DNA of 26,451 bases from Cyclostephanos tholiformis. Its lineage: Eukaryota > Bacillariophyta > Thalassiosirophyceae > Thalassiosirales > Thalassiosiraceae. Under the pieces are notes generated by a model. The model saw only the letters and a list, made by a program, of their open reading frames with translations, had not been told where the DNA came from and made no database searches. Numbering within the stretch: the stretch's first letter is position 1; every line of letters starts with the position of its first letter. Location of the stretch: assembly GCA_036939975.1 (NCBI GenBank), contig JALLPB010000860.1:1-26451 (forward strand), written 5' to 3'. Shown in pieces: positions 1 through 9,237 of this stretch. Both the position numbers and the translations under genes were made by a program.

Positions 1-198
1 ATAGGCCTTCAACCCCTGAATCGACCCGCCGGGGAGAGCACGCTGAAGGAAGCGCCGCATTGTGAGATTGGCAATGTCCTCCTCAGTGAATTTTGCAGAT
101 CTCATGGCATCTGCAACACATGTTTCAGGCATCAGAAGGAAGATGTTGACAAACTTTTTCCTCTTTGCCGAGTCGACTGTAAATTGCCTGGAAGCCAT
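1..198 (-). CDS. N-terminal part of an unrecognised protein (runs off left edge)
   Basis: An ATG at 198-196 on the minus strand opens a frame that stays open for 66 codons to base 1, so the 3' part lies outside the window. The peptide begins MASRQFTVDSAKRKKF and continues with a helical-looking stretch (CVADAMRSAKFTEEDIANL) and a basic segment (MRRFLQRALPGG). The layout resembles the N-terminal helix-turn-helix region of DDE transposase-like proteins that I associate with diatom genomes, but this is a recollection and not a match. CpG is fairly frequent here (about 8 in 180 bp), so decay is less than in the clear transposon relics further right. The start is chosen because it is the only ATG upstream of the conserved-looking part in this frame. 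It could also be a host regulatory protein. Confidence 0.45.
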   Translation of the reverse strand, partial: MASRQFTVDSAKRKKFVNIFLLMPETCVADAMRSAKFTEEDIANLTMRRFLQRALPGGSIQGLKAY

Positions 199-650
199 GG
201 TGAATATAATCTCACGATGGATAGGAAAGGATGTGTGATGTGGGAGTGATAAAGTGTTTGCGGACATTGCGATGCTGCAATTTGGATCGATTTTTGAGGT
301 GCGTGCTCTGGTGATGGCGTGAGGTTGGAGGGATGAGCCAATATTACCATAGGGGTGTGGCATATCATTGAGACCAGAAGGACCTGGCGGATCGAGTGGA
401 ATACTTATATGGGGGTGCTAAACTAGCAAGTTAAGGAGATAATACTTGATTAACATCGTGCATTGTTTAAGTGACAATTAGCTAGCATATGTCCGATCGG
501 AAAAAGCGTCTTAAAATGTGACGTTTAACGTTTTTGACCCACCTTGGCTTGCACCATACCGTGTCCAAAAGTGATTCAAGTACATGGAGGAAATTGTCAA
601 GAAGTCAATGAAAATATGTGCATTGATTGGCTGAGGGATCCGTTTTTGGG
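199..650. other. Upstream region without a recognisable gene
   Basis: AT-rich sequence upstream of the left-edge gene. Short frames on both strands show no family features. No clear TATA element could be assigned to the minus-strand start at 198. Confidence 0.5.
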
Positions 651-820
651 TATCAATTTGGGGGCAAGCAAGTTGGGAGGAGGTTAAAAAATGAAATAAA
701 ATAGATGAGTGTATTAATATATTTTCCTTTGCCAATTTACATAATTCAACAAAATCCTTCAACAGCGCCCTTGACCAGTCCATCACAAAGAGGTTGCAGC
801 AAGGGAATGGCTATAAATAA
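651..820 (+). repeat. Dispersed repeat copy A (partner at 19132-19303)
   Basis: About 170 bp are shared with 19132-19303 in the same orientation. Anchors common to both copies are GTTGGGAGGAGGTTAAAAAA, ATAGATGAGT/GTAGATGAGT, AATAAAATCCTTC (CAACAAAATCCTTC in this copy), ACCCTTGACCA (GCCCTTGACCA here) and AAGAGGTTGC. The copies are diverged by substitutions and small indels but align end to end. There is no coding capacity. It could be a short non-autonomous element, or the terminal or promoter part of a larger element. Confidence 0.75.
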
Positions 821-836
821 GATGACAACATCATTG

Positions 837-1425
837 ATTGGTGACGAAGAGGCTTAGGTACTCAGTATCCAACTAGAAATCCCACCGGTATGCTAAAGCA
901 AGCTGTGCGCTGTTGTCAATAGTGGGAGTCCATATGCGAAGGAACTATGTTAATTCCTACGTATTTAAGACAAATTTTACTCAGTGATTATGTATTGGAG
1001 AAAAAAATCAAAACAGCCATGAGAAAAAAGAAATGCGACATGAGAAAAAAGTTTCCTAAAAATGCTATCTGGCTATCGGAGTATTATGCCTGCCAGCTAA
1101 CTCCTACCACCTCCCAATTTTTTTAGCACCTCCCACAATGCACTGGACCATGGCCATGGAACTCCAATTTTTGAAGGTAAAGTGCCCTTTTCTCGACAAC
1201 CGGTAGTCCAATTTGACTGCCGATTGCACCAATCGACGAGGATTGCTCATCTGACTCTATACTATCTGGCAGCATGTAACGTTTTGCCATCTCCATTTGT
1301 TTAATCTACCATACCCAGGGGGGGGGGTGATTCAGCAGTGGAAATCAAGAGACATGCCTGAATATGTTGGGTACTGCTCATTGGACACCGTCCTCGATGG
1401 TATCATTTGATGGAGGATTTAATTG
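837..1425. other. Gene-free stretch
   Basis: Nothing coding can be supported. A 10-base G run occurs at 1318-1327. Confidence 0.5.
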
Positions 1426-1530
1426 TGAAGAAGAACAGTAAATGTGGTATACTTAGACTATTTATGGGAGCGCGTGGCATGGGAGCCAGGTAGCAACAGT
1501 CTGTTCATTGCCTGTACCTGGGGATCTTCA
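1426..1530 (+). repeat. Left direct repeat flanking the minisatellite segment
   Basis: This 105-bp segment recurs at 3187-3330. Both copies run from TGAAGAAGA.CAGTAAA through TACTTAGACTATTTATGGGA to GCATGGGAGCCAGGTAGCAA and end with ACCTGGGGATCTTCA. The right copy has about 40 extra bases in the middle. The pair encloses about 1.65 kb that includes the tandem array. Confidence 0.8.
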
Positions 1531-1551
1531 CACCCTTGCGGCAACATCCAA

Positions 1552-1724
1552 ATGTGGGGAAATAATGTTCAGCAGAAAAGTTGGGGTACTTTGGGGTACT
1601 TGTGTGAGCCGGTGTGATGGCGTGGGAAGGCTGCACCNATGTGGGGAAATAATGTTCAGCAGAAAAGTTGGGGTACTTTGGGGTACTTGTGTGGGCCGGT
1701 GTGATGGCGTGGGAAGGCTGCACC
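1552..1724 (+). repeat. 86-bp duplication across a single N (probable assembly join)
   Basis: Bases 1552-1637 and 1639-1724 are the same 86-bp sequence with one difference (GTGTGAGCC versus GTGTGGGCC), separated by one N at 1638. This pattern is expected when two overlapping contig ends were joined without merging, so the true genome probably has one copy. A second case lies at 12377-12557. Confidence 0.85.
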
Positions 1725-1948
1725 ACTCTCGGAGCATGCGTGCTGGGGGAGGTGGAGCTTAATGGGGGTGCCTGGTGATGCAGCCAAAGGAGTGTCCGAG
1801 GACACCCTTGGAACTGAGGAGGACACCCTTGGAGTTGGGCTGAGAATTGGGAGGTGATACGCGGGGACACCTTTGGAGATGCTGGAGAGCAAAGAGCGGT
1901 CGACAGCTTGATGGGTGCTGTTGGCTTGATGGAAGCTCGTCAGCTAGA

Positions 1949-3012
1949 AGGGAGCCATCGTGGGCTCAATGGGAGCCATCGTGGACTCGATGGGAATCGT
2001 CGTGGGCTCGATGGTGGGAGTGCTTGTCTCGTGGGAGCACTGGGCTCAATGACGCACACGATGGCTGGGGCCTGACAGTGATTGGGCACGACAGCAATGG
2101 TGCCAACTGCCTCAAAGCAGTAGGCTGATAAGGGTGCCAGCAATGGGAGACGTGAGCTCAATTGGAACTGTCGTTGGCTTGATGATGAGAGACATCGTTG
2201 GCTCTAGATGGGAGCCATCGTAGGCTCAATGGGAGCAATCATTGTGTGCTCGATGATGGGAGCTGGCATGGGCTCAATGATGGGAGCCCTTGTCGTGGGC
2301 TCGATGATGGGAGAAGTCAGCGTCTGCTTGATGGGAGCCATCATAGGCTCAATGGGAGCCATTGTAAGCTCAATGGGAGCCGTTGTGGGCTCGATAGGAG
2401 CTGTCAGCATTGGCTCCATGATGGGAGCCGGCATGGGCTCGATGATGGGAGCCGTTGTCATGAGGTCGATGATGGGAGCCGTCAGCGTTGGCTCGATGGG
2501 AGCCATTGTAGGCTCAATGGGAGCCGTCGTGGGCTCAATGGGAGCCATCAGCATTGGCTTGATGGGAGTCATTGTGGGCTTGATGGGGGCCATCAGCATT
2601 GGCCCAATGGGAGCCATTGTAGTCTTGATAGGAACCGTTGTGGGCTCAATGGGAGCCGTCGTGGGATCAATGGGAGCCGTCAGCGTCGGCTCAATGGGAG
2701 CCATCGTAGGCTCGATGGGAGCTATCGTAGGCTCAATGGGAGCCATTGTGGGCTCGATGGGAGCCATCGTGGGCTCAATGGGAGCCGTCAGCGTCGGCTC
2801 AATGGGAGCTGTCCATTGTAGGCTCGATGGTAGCCATCATAGGCTCAATGGGAGCCATCACAGGCTCAATGGGAGCCATTGTAGGCTCAATGAGAGCCAT
2901 CATAGGCTCAATGGGAGCCGTTGAAGCCTCAATTGGAGCTGTTGTGGGCTCAATGATGGGAGCCGTTGTTGTGGGCTCAATGATGGGAGCCATTGTTGTG
3001 GGCTCGATGAAG
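1949..3012 (+). repeat. Minisatellite with 21-bp core unit and 24-bp variants
   Basis: The core (from about 2167) consists of dozens of copies of a 21-bp unit close to ATGGGAGCCRTYGTRGGCTC plus one more base. It is mixed with 24-bp forms that carry an extra ATG (ATGATGGGAGCC) and with longer forms containing GTCAGCGTYGGCTC. An irregular lead-in starts near 1949. Because unit lengths are multiples of three and lack stops, several frames stay open: MGAIVGS-type heptads, an Asn/Gly/Ser/His/Arg-rich frame, and antisense APIEPT-type repeats. No frame has a start, splice context or non-repetitive flank marking it as a gene. Unit differences cluster at CpG positions (ATCGT/ATTGT, CTCGATG/CTCAATG, GCCGTC/GCCATC). 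Confidence 0.95.
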
Positions 3013-3171
3013 GACATCCTGACATTGGAAGATGATTCCGAGTGGTTGGATGGGCCAATTTGGGGCAAACCAGGCTGGTTGGAGGGTGCGGAAGGCTGAG
3101 CAAATGAGTGCAGGAGGTGGGGGCAAGAGTGATGAGGCTCCCGCTGGCCCATTGGCAGCAAAGGGAGGTGG

Positions 3172-3230
3172 TAAATAGTCTAAGTATGAAGAAGAGCAGT
3201 AAACATGGTAACAAATACTTAGACTATTTA
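3172..3230. repeat. Perfect 15-bp inverted repeat (hairpin)
   Basis: TAAATAGTCTAAGTA at 3172-3186 is the exact reverse complement of TACTTAGACTATTTA at 3216-3230, with a 29-base loop. The right arm is part of the direct repeat at 3187-3330; the left flanking copy (1450-1464) has only the second arm. It may be a terminal or recombination structure of the repeat block. Confidence 0.85.
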
Positions 3231-3330
3231 TGGGAGTGTGGCTGCTCTTGGACTACATTTTAGTGGTGTTGGCATGGCATGGGAGCCAGGTAGCAATGGT
3301 CTGTCCATTGCCTGCACCTGGGGATCTTCA
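3187..3330 (+). repeat. Right direct repeat flanking the minisatellite segment
   Basis: Partner of 1426-1530 (see there). Contains an insertion of about 40 bases after ACTTAGACTATTTATGGGAG relative to the left copy. Homology ends at ATCTTCA in both copies. Confidence 0.8.
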
Positions 3331-4320
3331 GTTGCATAAGAATTTGTAGGTGGCTTTACCAAGGATTTTGTTGTACTAGTACAACAAGCATTGTACCAGA
3401 AAAAATGGATATGACACTAAAGGTATGGCCAGAAAACTACCCAGAGAAGTGTATTTTTGCTTGTCATTTTTTTCATGTGACCCTGGTTATTGCCAGTGTG
3501 CAGTGTGCAGCTCCTTTAGGCTTCAATCCCTCATTCGGCAAGTAATGGTTGACCAGTATCCAATGCTGCACACCCGCATGGCTATCAAAACCAAAACAGA
3601 GCCCAAGACACCTGCATGGTTATCAAAACCAAAACAGAGCCCAAGACTAGCCAGAAAAGGTGCTGGTGTGTTTTTTCATCATCATTTTTAGTTTTGTTAT
3701 CGTCATGGATGATACCATAGTAATAGTTAATACAAAGTAAAGCTGCACATATAGGTATTCATTCCTTCATTATGATAGATTTGTGTGCCACCCATCAACA
3801 ACAAGCAGACGCTGTTTTGGCCACCATTGTTAATTGCACCAGGCATGTAATTTTATCATCAAAACAGAAATTGCCCTTATCATATTGATTTTATTAAAAA
3901 CCCCTTCATGGCAGTCTTAGACTTAGAGAGCCCTTTGGACGAGTTGCCCTTGCATAATGAATGTGTGGATTACACAAATCCACACCACTAGAGAGGTGAG
4001 TGGCTCCACCACTACCATCATGCATCAACATGATGGCAATGATGTTTGTGATGGTCTCTTGTGCGCTAAGTGTGATCTTGTGACTCTGACTCTTGGTGAC
4101 TTGTGTCTCATTACTAGGGCTCTTGGCAAATTATAATTGTTTAGGAAGTGAGCAATTAAGGTTTGACACATGCAACAGGTGCAGCATGTGCAACACTGCA
4201 GCAGCAGCAGGATGGCACTTATATTATACTTTTATCCTAATACTGACAATACAGCTTATTTGTTCCAAATTTTCTGAAGGAGAGGATCCCCTCCATATGA
4301 CATCATCTTTGTAGTCCACG
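3331..4320. other. Gene-free stretch with a small tandem duplication
   Basis: No coding region can be supported. A 38-bp unit occurs twice in tandem at 3572-3609 and 3610-3647, differing at two C/T positions. The rest is CpG-poor, AT-rich sequence with only short frames. Confidence 0.5.
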
Positions 4321-4332
4321 TGCTACTCTCTC

Positions 4333-4485
4333 TTTATAAAAGCATATGCATCTCTCCAAGGATCATACACCTGTCATTCTACATCATATCATAATTATCC
4401 TCGGCTGATGCCATCAGTCTTACTGTGCCATCTTTGTTTGCCTGCACCCCTGCACTTTGCCTGTTCATTAAATTGTTACAATAAA
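4333..4485 (+). promoter_or_regulatory. Promoter-like patch, possibly part of an LTR
   Basis: A TATA-type element TATAAAAG lies at 4335-4342, and a polyadenylation-type AATAAA follows at 4480-4485. A TATA box followed about 145 bp later by AATAAA is the usual arrangement in retrotransposon LTRs. No second copy and no gag/pol are visible in the window, so at best this would be a solo LTR. A 65-codon frame starts 66 bases after the TATA element (4408-4605) and has no recognisable features. Confidence 0.3.
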
Positions 4486-4834
4486 TCTTCACTAAGGAAT
4501 GCACGTGCGGAAGGTGCATCACTATTCATCACAAGAAAATCATCTGATTGCAGTGACGCATCGCTAGCAACTGCCTCATTTTTTACTAGCATTGAATTCA
4601 AGTAATCATAGACAGTGATGTACTGTTACATTTGGCTATGTACACATGATTCGAAACAAATGAAAAACAAATAATTCATTGGAAGAAAGGCACGTCCAAC
4701 TTCATCTAAAATCAGTGAGGTTTTTCTGAATAATTCTAACATAAATTGATCTGAGACTTTTGCATCAAATCTTGGCTCTCCTCAGCTGCTGTGAATTTCA
4801 TCTACATTCTACTGCGTGCTCTCAATGCAAACTC

Positions 4835-5533
4835 TCACTGTCTCTTCCTTCTGAATACTCTCTGTATGCCAAACTTAGTCAACTTATGTGGTGAAAATGC
4901 GAAAACCCTGTTCACAATTGGAGCGATCGTCCCCTGCATATCGTAAGGACCATCGTTTAAAGAAGGTGCGCCAATTACTTCGTCCTCATCGCTGTCCACC
5001 TCGAGATCGGTCTCGTCTTCGATTACAGCAGGAATAGGATGACAGTGGAGTGCATCTCTCTTCGCCTCTTCGGGAAGCCGGATGAACATTATATTCAAAT
5101 CCTGTTCTCTATCATGATCCATGAATTCTTGGCTGCGACCAACATTCGAGTACATGACATTCATTGCACTCTCCCTCGACAACTTGTCCACAACACGATC
5201 ATCGTTATCGTTGATATCAAGGATGGCGCATGGGAAGATGCTTGTGAACCAAGAAGATGCGCAGCATGCATCCCCAACGAAGTCCAGCAACGTAGGTTGG
5301 CTATGAATACTACCTTTGGTGGACGCATCGGATACCGAAACACTCATATTATCAGGAGGCGTTTCCTCGTTGATATCATCGAGTGACGCTATTTTTTGTC
5401 TCAGAGAGCTCCCTTGACACGTACGTTTGGGACGAAGCAATGCGCCCGCAGCGCCGGAGTTGAGGTCGCTGGTCAATGCCATGGGCGATGATGTCCCATC
5501 CCTAGGCTTGACTGGCAAGAAGGCAGAGCCCAT
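4835..5533 (-). CDS. Hypothetical protein, 232 aa, likely host gene
   Basis: An uninterrupted minus-strand frame starts at ATG 5533-5531 and ends at TGA 4835-4837. The frame continues open upstream of the ATG to about 5650 without another ATG, so an upstream exon is possible: an AATTAG acceptor-like site precedes the open stretch and a long pyrimidine tract lies behind it. No family is recognised. The protein has a polar N-terminal half rich in Ser/Asp, a short Cys/Phe/Trp-containing hydrophobic patch in the middle (residues about 90-105), an acidic stretch (DETDLEVDSDEDE, about residue 180) and a basic C-terminus (RRKRQ). There is no convincing signal peptide or membrane segment. CpG is abundant (39 in bases 4861-5460), unlike the surrounding transposon relics, and the frame is intact. 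Both points suggest a selected host gene; a nuclear role suggested by the acidic/basic composition would be speculation. Confidence 0.65.
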   Translation of the reverse strand: MGSAFLPVKPRDGTSSPMALTSDLNSGAAGALLRPKRTCQGSSLRQKIASLDDINEETPPDNMSVSVSDASTKGSIHSQPTLLDFVGDACCASSWFTSIFPCAILDINDNDDRVVDKLSRESAMNVMYSNVGRSQEFMDHDREQDLNIMFIRLPEEAKRDALHCHPIPAVIEDETDLEVDSDEDEVIGAPSLNDGPYDMQGTIAPIVNRVFAFSPHKLTKFGIQRVFRRKRQ

Positions 5534-6250
5534 GGTGTATGGTCGCACTTGTGGTTGATAAGATTCATCATCACAGGAATGAAAGAGGGGGACGACGATA
5601 GGTCGTGGTATGTCAGTAAGAAATCTAGATAGGAATCGGTAGATCTAATTCGTGCGAAATTTAGAACATCGCACAGAGAGACACAAGAAAAAGAAAAAGA
5701 GAGGATGAAAGAATAGAAAAGTACGACAAGATGTGTTGCACCTAATTTCGGAAATAATGGTGGTTTTGAAACTAGCTGGCGGTCGGGAATTTCTCTCTCT
5801 TAAACACCACATTAAAAAGTCCAATAGTACTGAGTCTACAATAGGGTTATCCTGGCGTCCAGCCTAATCAAGGCTAGAGACTAGCTGCCCGGTCACATTG
5901 GAATTTTGATAGTTCAGACAACATATGCCTATTTGTCTGTAGAAGATGACAGTTGGATTGGCCATTATTTTTCCACTCAACGTGCAATTTCTTTATTGTA
6001 TTTCTTATTCAACATACCTCTGTTCATGTAATTTTGGAACCACTTTTCAAGCTACATGTCATTCAGAAACTATTTTTTGGATTCCCTCTAGACTACATGA
6101 ATCTCTTTCAGGGAACTACACAAGTGGGATTGTAAAACTAATTACTATAGGCAAACATCTTCCAGGCAACATATGTGGTATCAAAAAAATGACTCTGCAG
6201 TGCCAAAACAAGGTCTGTTTGTGACAAATCTAACCACCACCCAAAGTATT
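5534..6250. other. Upstream region of the 4835-5533 gene, no further gene seen
   Basis: The first part probably holds the 5' UTR and promoter of the minus-strand gene. On its coding strand it contains a pyrimidine-rich tract (about 5670-5725) of the kind found near transcription starts. From about 5850 the sequence becomes AT-rich, with short frames lacking family features. Confidence 0.4.
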
Positions 6251-7108
6251 CCAAATCACACATGATCATTTCCCCCCATATTCCCCCATTTCTGCTCAAC
6301 CACCCTTGTCTTCTCTATCCAATGCCCCCCGTCCATACATTGCCCATGGCATAAAATCACCATCATCCCTGCCCCAAGCAGCATTCTGTCTGAGCCATTA
6401 GGCGATAGCATAGCAGAAGCCATTGGCGCTACTGTTGCTAATGAGTTGGCCTTGCCTAAAGATGATGATAGTGAACCACCTTCACTCCCCAGGAAAGCCA
6501 TTGCTACTCTCGCTGGAATACTAGCAACCAACAATCTTATCTCCCACCTCCCACTCTCAACTTAGTATGCAAGGAAGTGTCAGACTATATCAAGAAGGAT
6601 CCTGGTCTAATAGCCAGCACCACTTTTAAGGAAACCCCCAGCTGGCAGCTGGTGCAGTGTTTAATCTGAATGACCACCCAGGATTAAGACACAAGGCAAA
6701 GATGATAGAAAGGCCCCAGCAAAGAATCCATAAATAAAGTATCCACCAAAGCCCTCCACCACTGAGGAAGCCGGTGACCTGGGTAAATATGGAGAAGATG
6801 CCAGTGATCTTCCTGCAGATATCATGAAGCAGAATTTCATAGACAGTCCACCGGTCAGATAAGACAAAATAGACCACATGCGGGGTTGTTGCATTCCTTG
6901 TCCTAGCGTGTTGACCTCCACCTCTGGTTGCATCACATTGCTTCAACAACAACTTGTTGATGCCCTTGTTGCTGTTATTCCACCATTGCCACTGCCCAAT
7001 GCCGCCGCTACAGCAACCTTCACCAACCACCCAACACGCCTCCCAAAACGCAGCCACCATTGCCCAACAGCACTACCACGTAGACATTTTGTGGCTAACA
7101 TATAAGCT
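6251..7108. other. Ambiguous coding-like relics
   Basis: Several overlapping frames look partly protein-like but none can be chosen. On the plus strand about 6370-6562 encodes a short peptide with an acidic KDDDSEPP motif ending at a stop. On the minus strand 6626-7060 has a hydrophobic Trp/Leu-rich stretch that would make one or two membrane helices (around GGGLWWILYLWILCWGL), and a competing frame (6661-6936) is also hydrophobic. CpG is scarce, as in the other decayed elements. I do not assign a function. Confidence 0.3.
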
Positions 7109-7175
7109 GACATGTCCAAAAAACATGTCGGCCCTACATTTGGAGTCCTCAGCCAACATGTTTTTTGGACATGTT
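7109..7175. repeat. Inverted repeat about 60 bp beyond the 3' end of the coiled-coil ORF
   Basis: GACATGTCCAAAAAACATGT (from 7109) and its near-perfect reverse complement (7153-7175) pair over 23 bases with 2 mismatches and a 21-base loop. Further TTGGCCAAAATGTTGGC-like words follow on the minus strand. It lies just past the stop of the minus-strand ORF at 7233, so it could be an element terminus or a structured 3' end. Confidence 0.7.
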
Positions 7176-7232
7176 GCCAACATTTTGGCCAACATAAGAT
7201 ATGTCTGTCGTTTTGACCCCCTGGCCAACATT

Positions 7233-8141
7233 TCAAAATCTGGCATTCCCAGCTAAGACCCCCATTGATATAGACACATGCTGAAGAACACTCATAACAA
7301 TTGGATTCATAGTTCTAAGGACCTCTCTCATTTCTGCCATTTGGGCAGTCAGCAGTGTAATCTTCACCATTGACTCCTTCATCTCATTATACGTGACTTG
7401 CTTTTTATCCATATCCATCTCCATCATTGCCATTGTCCTTTCCTTTAAATCTACCGCCTTTTGCACCATGTCAATTTGTTTTGATAGGGACAACATGTTC
7501 AGATTCCTATTCTGTTGCTCTGCGACCTCCTCATTCTGAGCCATTAATCCAGTGCTCATCTTCATGTTTAACCCCATTCCCCATTTCTCCCCTCCAATGA
7601 CCCTATTTGCATTCTCATGGAGAATCACATTCTTTCTTTGTGCCACTCGTCCACCTGCTTTCCAAGATTCTAGGTCAATGCCATCATTCATAATACCTAA
7701 CCTCAAAGTTGGAGAGAAATATTTCTTATCCTCAGCTGCCGGACCAAAAATAATGAATGATACCTTGCTGAACCATGAAAATCTGTTGGGGGCCACTACA
7801 ACATTGTCAAGTACCCAATCATCTACAAGAACATCCCACCGCTCATCATCAATTGCATTTGGTTCAACACCTTGAATGAATGCATCACCATTGGCAGTAT
7901 GGAATACATTCCCGGAATTGTTTTTGTCAAAAACATTTGCTATCTGGGCGATTGGGCAAACAGTGTCATCTACAGGAGGTTCGATGGCTGGTGGCATCTT
8001 CCTGTTCAATGGGAAAAGCATCTGATACATCTTGTTATCAATCGACTGATAGAGTTGCTGACAATTCTTACCACTGGCAAATTGAACAATGGCACCAGCA
8101 TGGTTAATGCTGACAAAGTCAATCTTCCAAATAAATGCCAT
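7233..8141 (-). CDS. Hypothetical coiled-coil protein, probably element-encoded
   Basis: Open minus-strand frame, about 302 codons from ATG 8141-8139 to the stop at 7233; eight more codons are open upstream without an ATG. The N-terminal half begins MAFIWKIDFVSINHAGAI and has no family I can name. An acidic/aromatic middle follows (DDERWDVLVDDWVLDN). The last third is strongly helical and rich in Met, Lys, Glu and Gln (about residues 200-285, for example KAVDLKERTMAMMEMDMDKK), a likely coiled coil. The ORF has only about 11 CpG in 0.9 kb, like the transposon relics and unlike the 4835-5533 gene, so I favour an accessory protein of a mobile element. A short frame just upstream (8202-8322, minus) has similar composition and may be a separated N-terminal part. 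Confidence 0.5.
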   Translation of the reverse strand: MAFIWKIDFVSINHAGAIVQFASGKNCQQLYQSIDNKMYQMLFPLNRKMPPAIEPPVDDTVCPIAQIANVFDKNNSGNVFHTANGDAFIQGVEPNAIDDERWDVLVDDWVLDNVVVAPNRFSWFSKVSFIIFGPAAEDKKYFSPTLRLGIMNDGIDLESWKAGGRVAQRKNVILHENANRVIGGEKWGMGLNMKMSTGLMAQNEEVAEQQNRNLNMLSLSKQIDMVQKAVDLKERTMAMMEMDMDKKQVTYNEMKESMVKITLLTAQMAEMREVLRTMNPIVMSVLQHVSISMGVLAGNARF

Positions 8142-8201
8142 TGCCTTCTTCACTGACCATTGCACCTGTTACCCATCTCCCAAATCGACTTCCCATAAAG
8201 A

Positions 8202-8322
8202 CTCACTCAATACTGTTCTCACCTGCCACAGATTCATAAAGGTACTTGAAGGTGTTGTCTCCATTAATCATTTGTTTGCAAGCTACTTTTACATTTTTCT
8301 GGACATCCATAAAATTGCTCAT
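8202..8322 (-). pseudogene. Possible N-terminal exon or fragment of the coiled-coil ORF
   Basis: Minus-strand frame from ATG 8322 to TGA at 8202, about 40 aa, starting MSNFMDVQKNVKVACKQM. A GTGAGT donor-like site overlaps its end and an ACAG acceptor-like site lies near 8166, but the implied intron (about 41 bp) would be very short and does not restore the frame of the 7233-8141 ORF. A frameshifted relic is therefore more likely than a spliced exon. Confidence 0.3.
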
Positions 8323-8809
8323 GGATCAATAATTCACGTTGACTCTTACTTACTTTCTCATGAGCAGTGAACATAAAAATTCGACACTGGAAAGCCACCA
8401 AGCAACATTGCTCTGTGACAATATTGCAACCTGGCTTGACCCGCTTGGTGGCCCCTTTCTTTAGATGGCCTTATGGTGGATTTGTTGGTCCATGCGTCTT
8501 CCAAATTTTGATCTGATTTTTGCACATTATGCATAACACTGCCTTGACCTGTTCATCAGGTTGCAGAAGCTTCAAACATTATCTCAAACTCTTATCCAAG
8601 TCAGCAGCAGTAATGCCAAGGTGTAGCTCAGATGGTTTGTTTAGCAGTGGCGGTTTGGTGCATAATTTGTTAGCCTTGTGGTTGCAGTTGATGCATACCA
8701 AACCAACAACTCACCTACACCACCATAATTGTCAATAAATAAATAAATCTTAGAATTTATGATCTATCCTAACAAGACCACAGACATAAAGTCTTTTTGA
8801 ATGCCCTAC
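8323..8809. other. Gene-free stretch
   Basis: Only short frames broken by stops on both strands. An AATAAATAAATAAATC stretch near 8737-8752 could hold polyadenylation signals in the plus sense. Confidence 0.4.
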
Positions 8810-9133
8810 TTAGCATATAGCAAGTTCACAGCAGAATTGGCAGGCAGTGCATAGGAATGCCGCATCTGCATTCCTGTTGTTGTTGCTGGCATACACAAGA
8901 GACCAATCGACCGGTTCGGATTTGATTTCATCTTTGACAACAGGAGGGAGCCGGGCACCACAACCATCGTTGCAACCTGCTTTGGCTATAGAAGGGAGCA
9001 GAGTGACTAAATTCTTCTCCCTTTCAGCACTATGCATCTTGTACCTCTCAGATTTGGAGCTAAGCCATCCGAGAAATATAATGTAAGCCCTACAAGAAGA
9101 ATGGGGGCAAGAAAGTGCTGGCATACATGACAT
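8810..9133 (-). pseudogene. Coding-like fragment, unknown
   Basis: A minus-strand frame of about 107 codons has plausible protein composition: a charged stretch (SKSERYKMHSAEREKN), a VKDEIKSEPVDW segment and a Cys-rich C-terminus (FLCTACQFCCELAIC). Pairs of Cys (CNDGC, CTACQFCC) could hint at metal binding but match no finger I know. An antisense frame (8847-9086) is probably a shadow. Likely a piece of a decayed gene. Confidence 0.3.
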
Positions 9134-9237
9134 CTATGCTCGAGGCCATTCAGAAAGGCCAGAATAAGGCTGCGAAAGGTAAGAAGAGCAAGAAGTGCAC
9201 AATAAACATCTTAAATAAGATAAGCCAGTTGGCCTAA
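9082..9237 (+). pseudogene. Lysine-rich C-terminal coding fragment
   Basis: A plus-strand frame entered at 9082 (just after a TAA) runs to TAA 9235-9237. It includes an ATG at 9127 followed by 36 codons. The peptide is markedly basic (KKNGGKKVLAYM, then NKAAKGKKSKK). It looks like the end of a longer protein whose upstream part is gone or shifted. No family is recognised. Confidence 0.3.

Noticed and set aside
1505..1892. Frames on both strands reading across N1638
   Set aside because: Same reason: probable assembly duplication; Pro/His/Ser-rich composition without family features.
2198..2924. Long overlapping plus-strand frames (207 and 238 codons) and an antisense frame (187 codons)
   Set aside because: They arise from the 21/24-bp repeat, which keeps several frames open; no unique flanking coding sequence or family feature.
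4093..4605. Small plus-strand frames near the TATA-like element as a host gene
   Set aside because: Short, no family features, CpG-poor; the TATA and AATAAA spacing fits an LTR relic at least as well.
5039..5386. 115-codon plus-strand frame
   Set aside because: Antisense shadow of the 4835-5533 gene.
7552..8156. Plus-strand frames of 75-107 codons
   Set aside because: Antisense shadows of the coiled-coil ORF at 7233-8141.
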